Below, piece by piece: positions 1 through 7,493 of a stretch of 35,311 nucleotides of DNA. This stretch comes from Oscillospiraceae bacterium. GTDB lineage: Bacteria > Bacillota > Clostridia > Oscillospirales > CAG-272. Every line of letters begins with the position of its first letter. Within the stretch, counting starts at the first letter, position 1. The notes beneath the pieces were generated by a model that was not told the origin of the DNA, ran no database searches, and saw only the letters and a program-made list of their open reading frames with translations. Location: NCBI GenBank assembly GCA_015065215.1, contig SVQT01000022.1:1-35311 (forward strand), in the 5' to 3' direction. The translations under genes were made by a program, and so were the position numbers.

Positions 1-185
1 CGTCTTACGGTAAAGGTTTCGGAGATACCGCCGCCGTGCTTGGCGATAACGGTGCCCTCGAAAAGCTGAATTCTTTCTTTGGTACCCTCAACGATCTTGT
101 TGTGGATGCGCACGGTGTCACCGATGCGAATAACCGGTACCTCTTCCTTAAGCTGCTCGTTTGTAAAAGCCTGAAGCAAGTTCAT
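1..185 (-). CDS. rplS: 50S ribosomal protein L19, N-terminal part (runs off the window)
   Basis: The reverse strand reads [20 protein letters not shown] and continues for 61 residues to the window edge. It contains the L19 signature stretch [19 protein letters not shown] followed by [13 protein letters not shown]19 sits at the interface of the large and small ribosomal subunits. The ATG at 183-185 is preceded by a strong AAGGAGG, which fixes the start. The 3' end is missing only because the window ends. A good sigma-A promoter lies about 85 bp upstream, leaving a leader of roughly 80 nt that may be regulatory. NhaC lies upstream on the same strand with no clear terminator between them. Identification is from family sequence memory and is secure. 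Confidence 0.95.
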   Translation of the reverse strand, partial: MNLLQAFTNEQLKEEVPVIRIGDTVRIHNKIVEGTKERIQLFEGTVIAKHGGGISETFTVR

Positions 186-264
186 TTTATGGCCTCCTTA
201 AAAATCCGGATGTTCATGCAGAGCTACGCAGCGGACCACCCTTATATTTCGTGCAAACACACAA
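186..264 (-). promoter_or_regulatory. rplS 5' leader, possible L19 autoregulatory leader
   Basis: This is the transcribed leader between the predicted start site and the rplS start codon. Firmicutes rplS genes are known to carry an L19 leader RNA that gives feedback control. The segment contains short complementary GC-rich stretches around GGTCCGCTGC and CATCCGGAT, but I cannot confirm a match to the family model by eye. The position is what suggests the role. Confidence 0.35.
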
Positions 265-269
265 ACGGT

Positions 270-298
270 ATTATATCACAACATATTGTAAAATGCAA
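270..298 (-). promoter_or_regulatory. sigma-A type promoter of rplS
   Basis: On the minus strand TTGCAT (293-298) and TATAAT (270-275) are separated by exactly 17 bp. The base triplet before the -10 is TGA, which makes an extended -10. It is well placed to start transcription near position 263, giving a leader of about 78 nt before the rplS start codon. Confidence 0.75.
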
Positions 299-331
299 GA
301 GCTTTTTTACAATTTTTTGAGATTTTTTTTC

Positions 332-2146
332 TTATTCGGCGGCAATCTCGTTCTCAGGGGCAGGAGTGTCTTCCAAATTCCCGCCGTCATTGCCATTTCC
401 CTTTTTGGTCATGACAATGCGAATGACAAAGATGGTACCAACCATCAGCGCGATCGCGATGGGCAAAGATACCCACCATTTGATGTTTGCCAGCTGCAAC
501 GCACCCGCGATGATGTAGGAAACAAAGGATACGATCGCAACGGTAATGGCATAGGGCAACTGGGTGGAAACGTGCTCTACGTGGTTGCACTGGGCACCGG
601 CGGAAGCCATAATCGTGGTATCCGAAATGGGCGAGCAGTGGTCGCCACAAACCGCGCCTGCCAAGCACGCGGACATACCGATGATCGCGATCTCGGTATC
701 CAGACCGCCAAACGCGGCGCTGACAATCGGGATCAGAATACCAAAGGTGCCCCAGGAGGTACCGGTAGCAAATGCCAGGAAGCAAGCGATCACGAAAATG
801 ATAGCAGGCAAGAAGAACATCAAATTACCCGCATTGGCAAGCAATGCCTCAATAAAGGCATCAGAGCCAAGCAAACCGGTGGTATTCTTCAAAGCGGTTG
901 CAAGCGTCAGAATTAAAATGGCGGGGACCATTGCGATAAAGCCCTTTGGGATCGCTTCCATGGTCGCCTTAAAGGTGATCAACCGGCGAGCAATCAGGTA
1001 AACGGCAATGATCAGGAAAGCAATCAATGAGCCAAACGGCAACGCGACGGTCGCGTCGGTATTACCGAACGCATCAATCAAGTTCCACTGGCAACCGCTA
1101 TCAGCGGTAAAAAAGCCGCCGACGTATAGCATCGAGACAATGCAGGAAACGATTAAAACAGCGATGGGCAGGATCAGATCCAACACACGCGCGTGAGAGG
1201 CAACCTGCACTTCTTCGGCGGCGTTGTCATTCACTGCTTCGGCAGCGCCCAGATCACCGGTCTTTTGTGCCTTGATCTCAGCACCGCGCATCTTGCCGTA
1301 ATCAAAGCCAAGAATGGCAATGGTAATCACAAAGGCAATGGTCAAAATCGAGTAGAAGTTGTAAGGAATGGCACGGACAAAAGCGACAATGCCCTGCCCC
1401 TCGGCCACGTGCTCAGAAACGGCGGCGGCCCAAGAGGAGACCGGCGCGATCATGCAAATCGGCGCGGCGGTCGCGTCAATGATGTAAGCCAGCTTCACAC
1501 GGGAGATCTTGTGGGTATCGGTAACGGGGCGCATAACGCTGCCAACCGTTAGGCAGTTAAAGTAGTCGTCAACAAAGATCAGCACGCCAAGCGCGAAAGT
1601 AGCCAGCATGGCACCCATCCGGGTTTTAACATGTGTCTGTGCCCATTTGCCAAAGGCTTGCGAACCGCCCGCTTTGTTGAGCAGCACAACGATCGCGCCC
1701 AAAATCACCAAGAAGGCAAAAATGCCAGCGGTACCGGAAACGGCGTCGATAATACCGTTGCCAACAACAGTGTCAAAGGTTTTGACAATATTGAAATCCG
1801 CATACAGCAAGCCCGCGGCCAAAACGCCGACAAACAGCGAGCTGTAAACCTCTTTGGTGATCAGCGCAAGACCGATTGCGATGATCGGGGGCACCAATGC
1901 CATGAAGGTTGCGTAGTAGGGCGTGTCCGCCGCCACCTGACCGTCACCCTCACAGTCAGCGCAAGCGGTTGTACCGCAAAGCGAGCACTTGGTCTCACAT
2001 CCATCGCAGAGGTATTCCACAACACCACTTCCCTCACAGGTAGCGCAATCCACGGTATTGGCGGTACGCAACACGAAGGAAAGGATGACAACGGCAATCA
2101 ATGCCACCACGATGATAGAGAGATGAATAATTGTCTTCTTTTTCAT
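332..2146 (-). CDS. NhaC-family Na+/H+ antiporter with an N-terminal cysteine-rich (four CxxC) insert
   Basis: A polytopic membrane protein of about 604 residues with many hydrophobic helices, resembling the NhaC ion-exchange family that extrudes sodium in return for protons. Recognisable parts are SLFVGVLAAGLL, FVDDYFNCLTVGSVMRPVTD and ATGTSWGTFGILIPI followed by CGDHCSPISDTT, all typical of the family. The start is taken at MKKK (2146); the ATG at 2149 is only 3 nt from the GGAG core, while 2146 is 6 nt away. Residues 5-26 form one helix, followed at 34-65 by eight cysteines as four CxxC pairs, two of them in the DnaJ-like form CxxCxGxG (CATCEGSG, CADCEGDG). Known NhaC proteins lack this. 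The first helix has a KKK N-terminus, so the insert is probably outside the cell. The transported ion cannot be read from the sequence. Confidence 0.88.
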   Translation of the reverse strand: MKKKTIIHLSIIVVALIAVVILSFVLRTANTVDCATCEGSGVVEYLCDGCETKCSLCGTTACADCEGDGQVAADTPYYATFMALVPPIIAIGLALITKEVYSSLFVGVLAAGLLYADFNIVKTFDTVVGNGIIDAVSGTAGIFAFLVILGAIVVLLNKAGGSQAFGKWAQTHVKTRMGAMLATFALGVLIFVDDYFNCLTVGSVMRPVTDTHKISRVKLAYIIDATAAPICMIAPVSSWAAAVSEHVAEGQGIVAFVRAIPYNFYSILTIAFVITIAILGFDYGKMRGAEIKAQKTGDLGAAEAVNDNAAEEVQVASHARVLDLILPIAVLIVSCIVSMLYVGGFFTADSGCQWNLIDAFGNTDATVALPFGSLIAFLIIAVYLIARRLITFKATMEAIPKGFIAMVPAILILTLATALKNTTGLLGSDAFIEALLANAGNLMFFLPAIIFVIACFLAFATGTSWGTFGILIPIVSAAFGGLDTEIAIIGMSACLAGAVCGDHCSPISDTTIMASAGAQCNHVEHVSTQLPYAITVAIVSFVSYIIAGALQLANIKWWVSLPIAIALMVGTIFVIRIVMTKKGNGNDGGNLEDTPAPENEIAAE

Positions 2147-2177
2147 CATAGTCTCCTTATAATAAAGTAGTAAATTT

Positions 2178-2206
2178 ATTATAAGGGACAGTGATTTTAT
2201 TGTCAA
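2178..2206 (-). promoter_or_regulatory. sigma-A promoter of the NhaC-like gene
   Basis: A perfect TTGACA (2201-2206) and a perfect TATAAT (2178-2183) are separated by 17 bp on the minus strand. The -35 box overlaps the stop codon of the flippase gene, so the antiporter has its own strong promoter starting at the end of its upstream neighbour. The leader is only about 25 nt and carries the AAGGAG ribosome binding site. Confidence 0.85.
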
Positions 2207-3621
2207 GACAATTTCTGTTTTTTTGTCGAAATTCGTAATATTTTTTTACTGTATACAAACAAAGTACAAATAGACACCCACAATTCCTTCCCAAAAGGGA
2301 GTACCGCCAAAATCGCGCACGGCACAGCAGACCACCAAAGCGCGCGCACCGTGAGAAACGCCGCCGCCACCAAAAAAGCGGTTGATATGCTCAGCTTCCC
2401 CAACCGAAGCGAGAATGGCATCACCTTTGTGCAATGCATCACACGCCACAAAAATACCGCTACATAGGAAAAAAAGGTAGCGGCAACGGCACCCATAGCC
2501 CCCCATTTGGGGATCCACAAAAAGTCCAGCGCCAAATTAACCGCAACCCCGACAAGAGCAGTCACCAGCGAGGCCCCCGAACGGAGCTTAACCACATACA
2601 CGCTACCAAGAAAAGAGGAAAGCGCCGAGAACAACGCGGACACCGCGAGAAAGGGCACAAAAAGCGCCGCATTTGCAAAATCAGCGGCAAAAATACGGTC
2701 CACCAATGGTCGGGATAGCAAAATCAGCACCGCCACAAATGTGATCAGCACCGGCAATAGCGCTCCGTATATTTTTTCAAACAACGCTCCCCTTGTTTCC
2801 TCTCTTTCCCGAATGGCGGCAAAATGCCATGCCTCTAAGAAAAGATTGGCGGCAAACGTCAAAAGTGCCGGTAACCTTCCTGCCGCCGCATAGATACCAT
2901 TTGCCGCCTGACCGTGGTAATAGAGTAAAATATAACGGTCTGATACCGCCAGCACCCACCAAAGGGTAGCGGTTGGGATCAGCGGGATCGCATAGCGTAG
3001 CATCAAGTGGCGTAGCTCGGATTTTTTGACACCTTTTTTCTCTGAGCGCTCCATGCGCAAATAAAGGCGCAAAATCAATGCCGTTATCGCATCTGCCAAC
3101 AAAATGGCGAGCAGGTACCCCGCCACACCAAGCGAGAGTTCTCGCAGAAAAAGGATCGCCAACAAGACTGTAACGATTGTGCAAAAGGTCTGTTGTATGG
3201 CATAAAGGCCGTATCTGCCGCGAGCGCGCAAAACATGCGCGAAATAACTGTGCATGACCGACGCGGCCACATAAAAATACAAATACAGCAAAAAGGGTCT
3301 CAGAATATCAAAAAAACTAAGAAGAGGCATAGCGAACAACAGCAAAACCAACCCTGCCGACAGCATTTTTCCCCCAACAGCCAGCACCTCTTCTTCCGGC
3401 GCGCCGCCTGCCGCAAAACGAAAAACAGCTTCCGGCGCGCCCATAGATACCAACGGCAAAAGCAGAACGGCCGTGTTCACCAAAATATCCACCGTGCCAA
3501 AATCCGCCGGTGTTAAATTGGCAGTATATAAGGGCATGAGAAAAAAGACAGTGAGCTTGGATATGGCTGTTCCGATCCCCAAAAATACCACGTTTGATAG
3601 CAGTCGCCCTTTCTTTACCAT
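2203..3621 (-). CDS. Polysaccharide/lipid-linked oligosaccharide flippase (MOP superfamily, Wzx-like)
   Basis: A 472-residue protein with about 12-14 predicted membrane helices and the typical opening of the polysaccharide transport branch of the MOP superfamily (LLSNVVFLGIGTAISKLTVF, then PLYTANLTPADFGTVDI). Proteins of this type flip undecaprenyl-linked sugar units across the membrane for surface polysaccharide assembly. The length is normal. The start at 3621 follows GGAAGGG. No glycosyltransferase or polymerase gene lies next to it, so the substrate is unknown and it is not part of a visible polysaccharide cluster. It is divergent from the LVIVD-type gene. The C-terminus is basic (ILRISTKKQKLS), as expected for a cytoplasmic tail. 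Related branches such as MurJ or a spore-cortex flippase (SpoVB) cannot be excluded. Confidence 0.82.
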   Translation of the reverse strand: MVKKGRLLSNVVFLGIGTAISKLTVFFLMPLYTANLTPADFGTVDILVNTAVLLLPLVSMGAPEAVFRFAAGGAPEEEVLAVGGKMLSAGLVLLLFAMPLLSFFDILRPFLLYLYFYVAASVMHSYFAHVLRARGRYGLYAIQQTFCTIVTVLLAILFLRELSLGVAGYLLAILLADAITALILRLYLRMERSEKKGVKKSELRHLMLRYAIPLIPTATLWWVLAVSDRYILLYYHGQAANGIYAAAGRLPALLTFAANLFLEAWHFAAIREREETRGALFEKIYGALLPVLITFVAVLILLSRPLVDRIFAADFANAALFVPFLAVSALFSALSSFLGSVYVVKLRSGASLVTALVGVAVNLALDFLWIPKWGAMGAVAATFFSYVAVFLWRVMHCTKVMPFSLRLGKLSISTAFLVAAAFLTVRALWWSAVPCAILAVLPFGKELWVSICTLFVYSKKILRISTKKQKLS

Positions 3622-3655
3622 AGTACCCTTCCTTTTTTGAAAGCTTTATCACTTT

Positions 3656-3684
3656 TTAATATGCGCCGCTTTTCAAGAGTACAA
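3656..3684 (-). promoter_or_regulatory. probable promoter of the flippase gene
   Basis: On the minus strand TTGTAC (3679-3684) and TATTAA (3656-3661) are 17 bp apart, about 35 bp upstream of the start codon. Both boxes deviate from consensus, so this would be a moderate promoter. Confidence 0.5.
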
Positions 3685-3738
3685 GCAAGGCAATATCAAC
3701 CACATTTTATCGCATATTTTGCTTTTATCTCAAACGCC

Positions 3739-3767
3739 TTGTTTTTCCTTTGCGCGTGTGATATAAT
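3739..3767 (+). promoter_or_regulatory. promoter of the LVIVD beta-propeller gene
   Basis: TTGTTT (3739-3744) and a perfect TATAAT (3762-3767) are 17 bp apart, with TGA just before the -10 (extended -10). The promoter lies 37 bp before the ATG at 3805, so the longer open frame that begins at 3637 cannot be the real start. Confidence 0.8.
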
Positions 3768-3804
3768 GAACATAAAATCTTCAAAAATCAAAAGGAGCAA
3801 CTTT

Positions 3805-5751
3805 ATGACAGAGCTTTTCCTGCATGAAAAGGCAATGATAGGCCCTTGTATGGACGTTAAGGCACACGACGGGTTGCTTTATGCCATTCAAAGGGGCTCA
3901 CAATACCCAGGCGGTAGCCTGTGTGTGCTGTCTGCCGATCTGACCCTTTTGGCAAGATACGTAGGCCTCGGCAACGCCAGGCAGATTGAAATTGCCGGCA
4001 ACGTGGCGGTGATTACAGCCCGCGAGGACGGACTGTGGCTCTTTGATATTTCCAAGCCTCAACCGCGTCTTTTGTGCCATTATCAGACGGTAGAATATGC
4101 CACCGGCGTGGCGCTCTGGGCAAATTTTGCCTTTATCAGCTGCCGTCAGTACGGTGTGCAAGTACTGGACATTTCCAATCCTCGCAAACCAATACATATT
4201 GCCTTCATTCGCATAGGTGAGGTACAATCCGCCACAGTAGCGGACGGTATTCTCTACGGCGGCGTTTGGGGCGGGATGAAGGTAGTGGTCGCAGATGTAC
4301 ACGACCCCGCCGCCCCCAAGGTACTGACTGAGATCCCTCTGATGGGACGCGGCGACGGCGTGCACGTAAAGGACGGCATCCTGTATGCCGCCACCGGTCA
4401 GCACGCGCGCGGTCTGCTCAATTCCACCGATCATAGCGACCCTGCCTTTGGTATGGGCAACGGCGTGGAACGCTTTGACGTGCGGGATCCTGCCTCCCCC
4501 AAGCGGTTGAATGGCCGCTTTTTGGGCAAGGGCTATTGCGTTTCGGTGGATATGTGGGAGCCTGCGCTTTACGGCGACACTTTGGTAGTCAATAACTCCA
4601 TTTTGGGCGTATTCGGCTTGGAGCCAAGCACGCTTGAAGCCAAATGGCAGCTGCTTCCCCCTGCCCGGGATGGCAAGGAGGACGCGGTAACCGGTGTCAC
4701 CTCCCTTGGCGGCGATCTGTTTGTCGCAACTGCTTACGGCGGGCTTTACGCCGCCAGAAAACTTGCATTGGGTGAGCAGGAAGCCAATCAAACAGAACAA
4801 AAGATCGCAACACAGCCTCAGCCTTTTTGGCAAAGCGGAGAAAATGCGGCCCTGACGGCGCGATACCACGGCAGCTTCCCCGTGCTGGAGCTTGCCGAGA
4901 CAAAAAGCACTCTTGCACTCGCCTGCGGTGAGGGCGGCGTGCATCTGTTGGATAAGCAGTCCCTTCGTCTGCTTGCCGTGATCCCAACCGCAGGTATGGC
5001 ACAGGACGTGAAGCTACACGACGACACGCTTTACGTGGCAGAGGCTGCCGCCGGCATCGAGATCTTTGCTTTAAATGGCGTAGAATACAAGAAATTGGGG
5101 CATTTCCAAGCGTCCAAGCCGATCTATCAGCTATTACCAAGCGAAAGCGGGCGATATCTGATGTGCAGCTATGCCGTTGATAAGGTCTGCATGCTGGACA
5201 TCAGTAACCCTGCCGACGTGCAGGAGCTTTACCGCCGTCAAAACAAGAAAGGACCGCTTTACGGCAACAATTTTGCCACCAACAAGATGGATGACGGCAC
5301 CATGCTGCTCTTCTGGCACCAGGATGGACTTGTGTATACCAATCCCGACAAGGGCGACATGGAATTCCACAATACCCTGTACCGCAAGCGCAAGGGCTTT
5401 TGCGGCTACTGTGCGGGACACGGCATCGAAACGGACGGCAAGCATATCCTCTACACCGACGGAGATGGGTACGTGTTTTTGCCGTGGGAAGCGCCCGAGT
5501 ATTTTGAAGACATCCCCGTTTATGCAGTGGAAAAGAAATTTCGCGGACTCCTGACTCTAAAGGACGGTCTGATGGTCGCCGCCAAGCGCTCCGCAGGACT
5601 TGTCACGGTGCTGGACGTGAAGGATCTGACCGCGCCGCGCATCATCGCCAAGGTCGAGACCAACGCCTCCCCCTCCAAGGCGATCTTTGTGGGCGAGCGT
5701 ATTTTCCTCCCCGGTGGCCGCAGCGGTCTGCTGGAGATGACATTATCCTAA
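3805..5751 (+). CDS. LVIVD-repeat / beta-propeller protein, cytoplasmic, function unknown
   Basis: A protein of 648 residues made of repeated beta-rich units of about 40 residues, such as WANFAFISCRQYGVQVLDIS followed by NPRKPIHIA, and LDISNPADVQELYR later. The pattern GVQVLDISNP, then a change of topic and GDTLYVA, is that of LVIVD repeats, which fold as blades of a propeller. Most LVIVD proteins are secreted or surface-bound, but here the ATG at 3805 has an excellent AAAGGAG and no signal peptide or membrane segment follows, so it appears cytoplasmic. A CGYC pair sits near residue 535. No enzymatic motif is seen. The gene stands alone, divergent from the flippase and closed by a strong terminator. 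It may be a scaffold or a binding protein, but I cannot assign a ligand. Confidence 0.8.
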   Translation: MTELFLHEKAMIGPCMDVKAHDGLLYAIQRGSQYPGGSLCVLSADLTLLARYVGLGNARQIEIAGNVAVITAREDGLWLFDISKPQPRLLCHYQTVEYATGVALWANFAFISCRQYGVQVLDISNPRKPIHIAFIRIGEVQSATVADGILYGGVWGGMKVVVADVHDPAAPKVLTEIPLMGRGDGVHVKDGILYAATGQHARGLLNSTDHSDPAFGMGNGVERFDVRDPASPKRLNGRFLGKGYCVSVDMWEPALYGDTLVVNNSILGVFGLEPSTLEAKWQLLPPARDGKEDAVTGVTSLGGDLFVATAYGGLYAARKLALGEQEANQTEQKIATQPQPFWQSGENAALTARYHGSFPVLELAETKSTLALACGEGGVHLLDKQSLRLLAVIPTAGMAQDVKLHDDTLYVAEAAAGIEIFALNGVEYKKLGHFQASKPIYQLLPSESGRYLMCSYAVDKVCMLDISNPADVQELYRRQNKKGPLYGNNFATNKMDDGTMLLFWHQDGLVYTNPDKGDMEFHNTLYRKRKGFCGYCAGHGIETDGKHILYTDGDGYVFLPWEAPEYFEDIPVYAVEKKFRGLLTLKDGLMVAAKRSAGLVTVLDVKDLTAPRIIAKVETNASPSKAIFVGERIFLPGGRSGLLEMTLS

Positions 5752-5754
5752 ATC

Positions 5755-5795
5755 AAAAGGAACGCCGCCGAGCATTGCTCGGCGGCGTTCCTTTT
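5755..5795. terminator. strong bidirectional terminator
   Basis: A perfect inverted repeat of 20 bp per arm (5755-5774 and 5776-5795) with a GC-rich core and A/T-rich outer ends, so that each strand ends its hairpin in a T-rich run. It lies between the converging LVIVD gene and histidine phosphatase gene and can serve both. Confidence 0.92.
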
Positions 5796-5803
5796 GTTTA
5801 AAC

Positions 5804-6436
5804 TTAAATATGTAAATGTGTTGCAACGGTCAGATGCGAATCGTGTGAAAACTCCACGGGGAGCATCTTTCCGTCCTTATACTCCACCACCGAATAGGAG
5901 GCGTTGGAGGGATAGGGATGCTTCTCTCCCGCGATCTCGCGAGGCGTGCCGCAGCAGAGCACCCAGAACACGCGGATCACCGCACCGTGGGCGGCAATAA
6001 AGATGGTCTTGTCAGGATTGGCATCGGCAAGCTCCTTCACCTTATTGTAAAAGCGCACGCCGCTCTCCCAGATGTTTTCGCCCTCGGGCAGGGTGAAATA
6101 CATGTAATCGTCACGAAAGGAAGCATAGGCGTCTGCTTCCTTTGTTTGCAAATATTCAAAGGTTACGCCCTCCCATCTGCCGCAATAGGTTTCGCGCAGC
6201 TCGGGATAGGTCATCACCTGCAATCCTCTCGCCTTTGCAACCGGCTCTGCGGTCTGCACCGCACGGGTCAGATCACTGGAGCAAACCAGGTCAATCCGCT
6301 CCCCTGCCAGATGATCGGCAGTTTGCCGCGCCTGCTCCAGGCCCAGCGCGGAAAGCTTATAGTCGTTATGCCCTGCCACAACGCCTTTTTCGTTGGCTTC
6401 ACTTTCGCCGTGGCGTACAATGATTAGCTTTGTCAT
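5804..6436 (-). CDS. Histidine phosphatase family protein (phosphoglycerate mutase-like)
   Basis: A 210-residue protein opening with MTKLIIVRHGESEANEKG. The RHGE motif at residues 8-11 carries the histidine that becomes phosphorylated. A second conserved histidine lies in IFIAAHGAVIRVF, and GRWEGVTFEYLQT is the substrate-lid segment common to the CobC/GpmB branch. Size is typical (about 200). The start follows AAAGGAG at good spacing. The family includes alpha-ribazole phosphatase, broad-specificity phosphatases and cofactor-dependent mutases, and these cannot be told apart here. The gene is monocistronic: a repeat-filled gap lies upstream and the shared terminator downstream. No cobalamin genes are nearby, which weakens a CobC reading. 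Confidence 0.88.
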   Translation of the reverse strand: MTKLIIVRHGESEANEKGVVAGHNDYKLSALGLEQARQTADHLAGERIDLVCSSDLTRAVQTAEPVAKARGLQVMTYPELRETYCGRWEGVTFEYLQTKEADAYASFRDDYMYFTLPEGENIWESGVRFYNKVKELADANPDKTIFIAAHGAVIRVFWVLCCGTPREIAGEKHPYPSNASYSVVEYKDGKMLPVEFSHDSHLTVATHLHI

Positions 6437-6496
6437 ATGTTCTCCTTTACGAGAGATGATGAAACACCTTCGTTACGTTAAGGCTTGCGCTCACTA

Positions 6497-6607
6497 CCCC
6501 GTTGCTTCAAGAAGCAAGCAGTACAAGGCGCACCGGAGCCGATACCCGAAGGCGTAGTTGCCTGCGTCGAGGGTTGAGGCAAGGAGCAACGCCGTAATGC
6601 GCCGCTT
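6497..6607. repeat. intergenic repeat, copy A (111 bp)
   Basis: First of two near-identical 111-bp direct repeats; it differs from copy B (6624-6734) at three positions (C/T in cccgaag, G/A in cctgcgtcg, A/G in gaggcaagg). It begins with the inverted repeat TTGCTTC-AA-GAAGCAA and ends in gtaatgcgccgctt. The centre holds a short hairpin (CTACG/CGTAG in copy B), with one mismatch in this copy. The 81-residue open frame across the two copies is a by-product of the repeat, not a gene. Confidence 0.9.
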
Positions 6608-6623
6608 TCAAAACGCCATACTT

Positions 6624-6734
6624 CCCCGTTGCTTCAAGAAGCAAGCAGTACAAGGCGCACCGGAGCCGATACTCGAAGGCGTAGTTGCCTACGTCGAGGG
6701 TTGAGGCGAGGAGCAACGCCGTAATGCGCCGCTT
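6624..6734. repeat. intergenic repeat, copy B (111 bp)
   Basis: Second copy, offset by 127 bp from copy A and joined to the yebC stop codon by only 14 bp (attggagcaaccaa). On the minus strand the element therefore begins just behind the stop, suggesting a transcribed 3' element. The loop of the internal CGTAG-GCAA-CTACG hairpin is a tetraloop. A diverged third copy lies behind mutL. Confidence 0.9.
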
Positions 6735-6748
6735 ATTGGAGCAACCAA

Positions 6749-7480
6749 TCAATCGCAGTTTTCCCAGTTGTGGTAGACGTTCATCACATCATCATCCTCT
6801 TCCAGCATTTCCACCAGCAAGCCCATGAACTTCAGATCGTCCTCGGCGGTCAGCTCTACGGTGGTCGAGGGGATCTTATCCTTTTCGGCAGACATGATGG
6901 CATAGCCGGCAGCCTCCAGCGCCTCCTTGACGGCGTAAAGATCCTCCACCACGGTGTAAATCTCAAACACGCCGTCGCCGGCGGCGAAATCCTCGGCGCC
7001 GCTTTCCAGAGCGGTCTCCATCAGCTTATCCTCGTCGATGTCACCGTCCTCATTGTTGATGATAATGACACCCTTATCCTCAAAGAGGAAGGAGACACAG
7101 CCGGAGGTACCCATATTACCGTGATATTTGTTGAAATAGGAGCGCACGTTGCCCGCGGTGCGGTTGCGGTTGTCGGTGGTAGTCTCTACGATCACAGCAA
7201 CACCGCCGGGGCCATAGCCCTCATAAGTAATTTCCTCGTAATCCTCACCGGTAGAACCCATTGCCTTTTTGATAATACGCTCGATATTATCGTTGGGCAC
7301 ATTGTTGGACTTTGCCTTTTGAATGAGGTCACGTAGCTTAGAGTTGGAGGCGGGGTCACCGCCGCCCGCTTTTACAGCGACGGCAATCTCTTTGCCAATT
7401 TTGGTGAAAACCTTTGCCTTTTGCGCGTCGGTCTTTTCTTTCTTGTGCTTGATATTCGCCCATTTGCTATGTCCGGACAT
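6749..7480 (-). CDS. yebC: YebC/PmpR (TACO1) family protein
   Basis: A 243-residue protein opening with MSGHSKWANIKHKKEKTDAQ, the hallmark of the YebC family, and continuing with VFTKIGKEIAVAVKAGGGDP and GPGGVAVIVETTTDNRNRT. Members are either DNA-binding regulators or, as shown more recently for several bacteria, translation factors that help ribosomes through proline-rich stretches, like mitochondrial TACO1. Full-length. Start follows AAGGAG. It sits 13 bp behind argS and is almost surely co-transcribed, a pairing with translation genes that fits the translation-factor role better than regulation. The 3' side is occupied by the 111-bp repeats. Confidence 0.95.
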   Translation of the reverse strand: MSGHSKWANIKHKKEKTDAQKAKVFTKIGKEIAVAVKAGGGDPASNSKLRDLIQKAKSNNVPNDNIERIIKKAMGSTGEDYEEITYEGYGPGGVAVIVETTTDNRNRTAGNVRSYFNKYHGNMGTSGCVSFLFEDKGVIIINNEDGDIDEDKLMETALESGAEDFAAGDGVFEIYTVVEDLYAVKEALEAAGYAIMSAEKDKIPSTTVELTAEDDLKFMGLLVEMLEEDDDVMNVYHNWENCD

Positions 7481-7493
7481 AATTCTATTCTCC

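Noticed and set aside
3637-3804. N-terminal extension of the LVIVD protein with a hydrophobic stretch that could pass for a signal
   Set aside because: The promoter -10 box at 3762-3767 lies inside it and the only good ribosome site is at 3791-3797, so it is not translated.
6437-6748. CRISPR-like array
   Set aside because: There are only two long direct repeats of 111 bp with a 16-bp gap and no cas genes; the size and spacing do not fit CRISPR.
6507-6752. 81-residue open frame on the minus strand
   Set aside because: It is a translation of the two 111-bp repeats; it repeats itself internally, has no ribosome site and overlaps the end of yebC.
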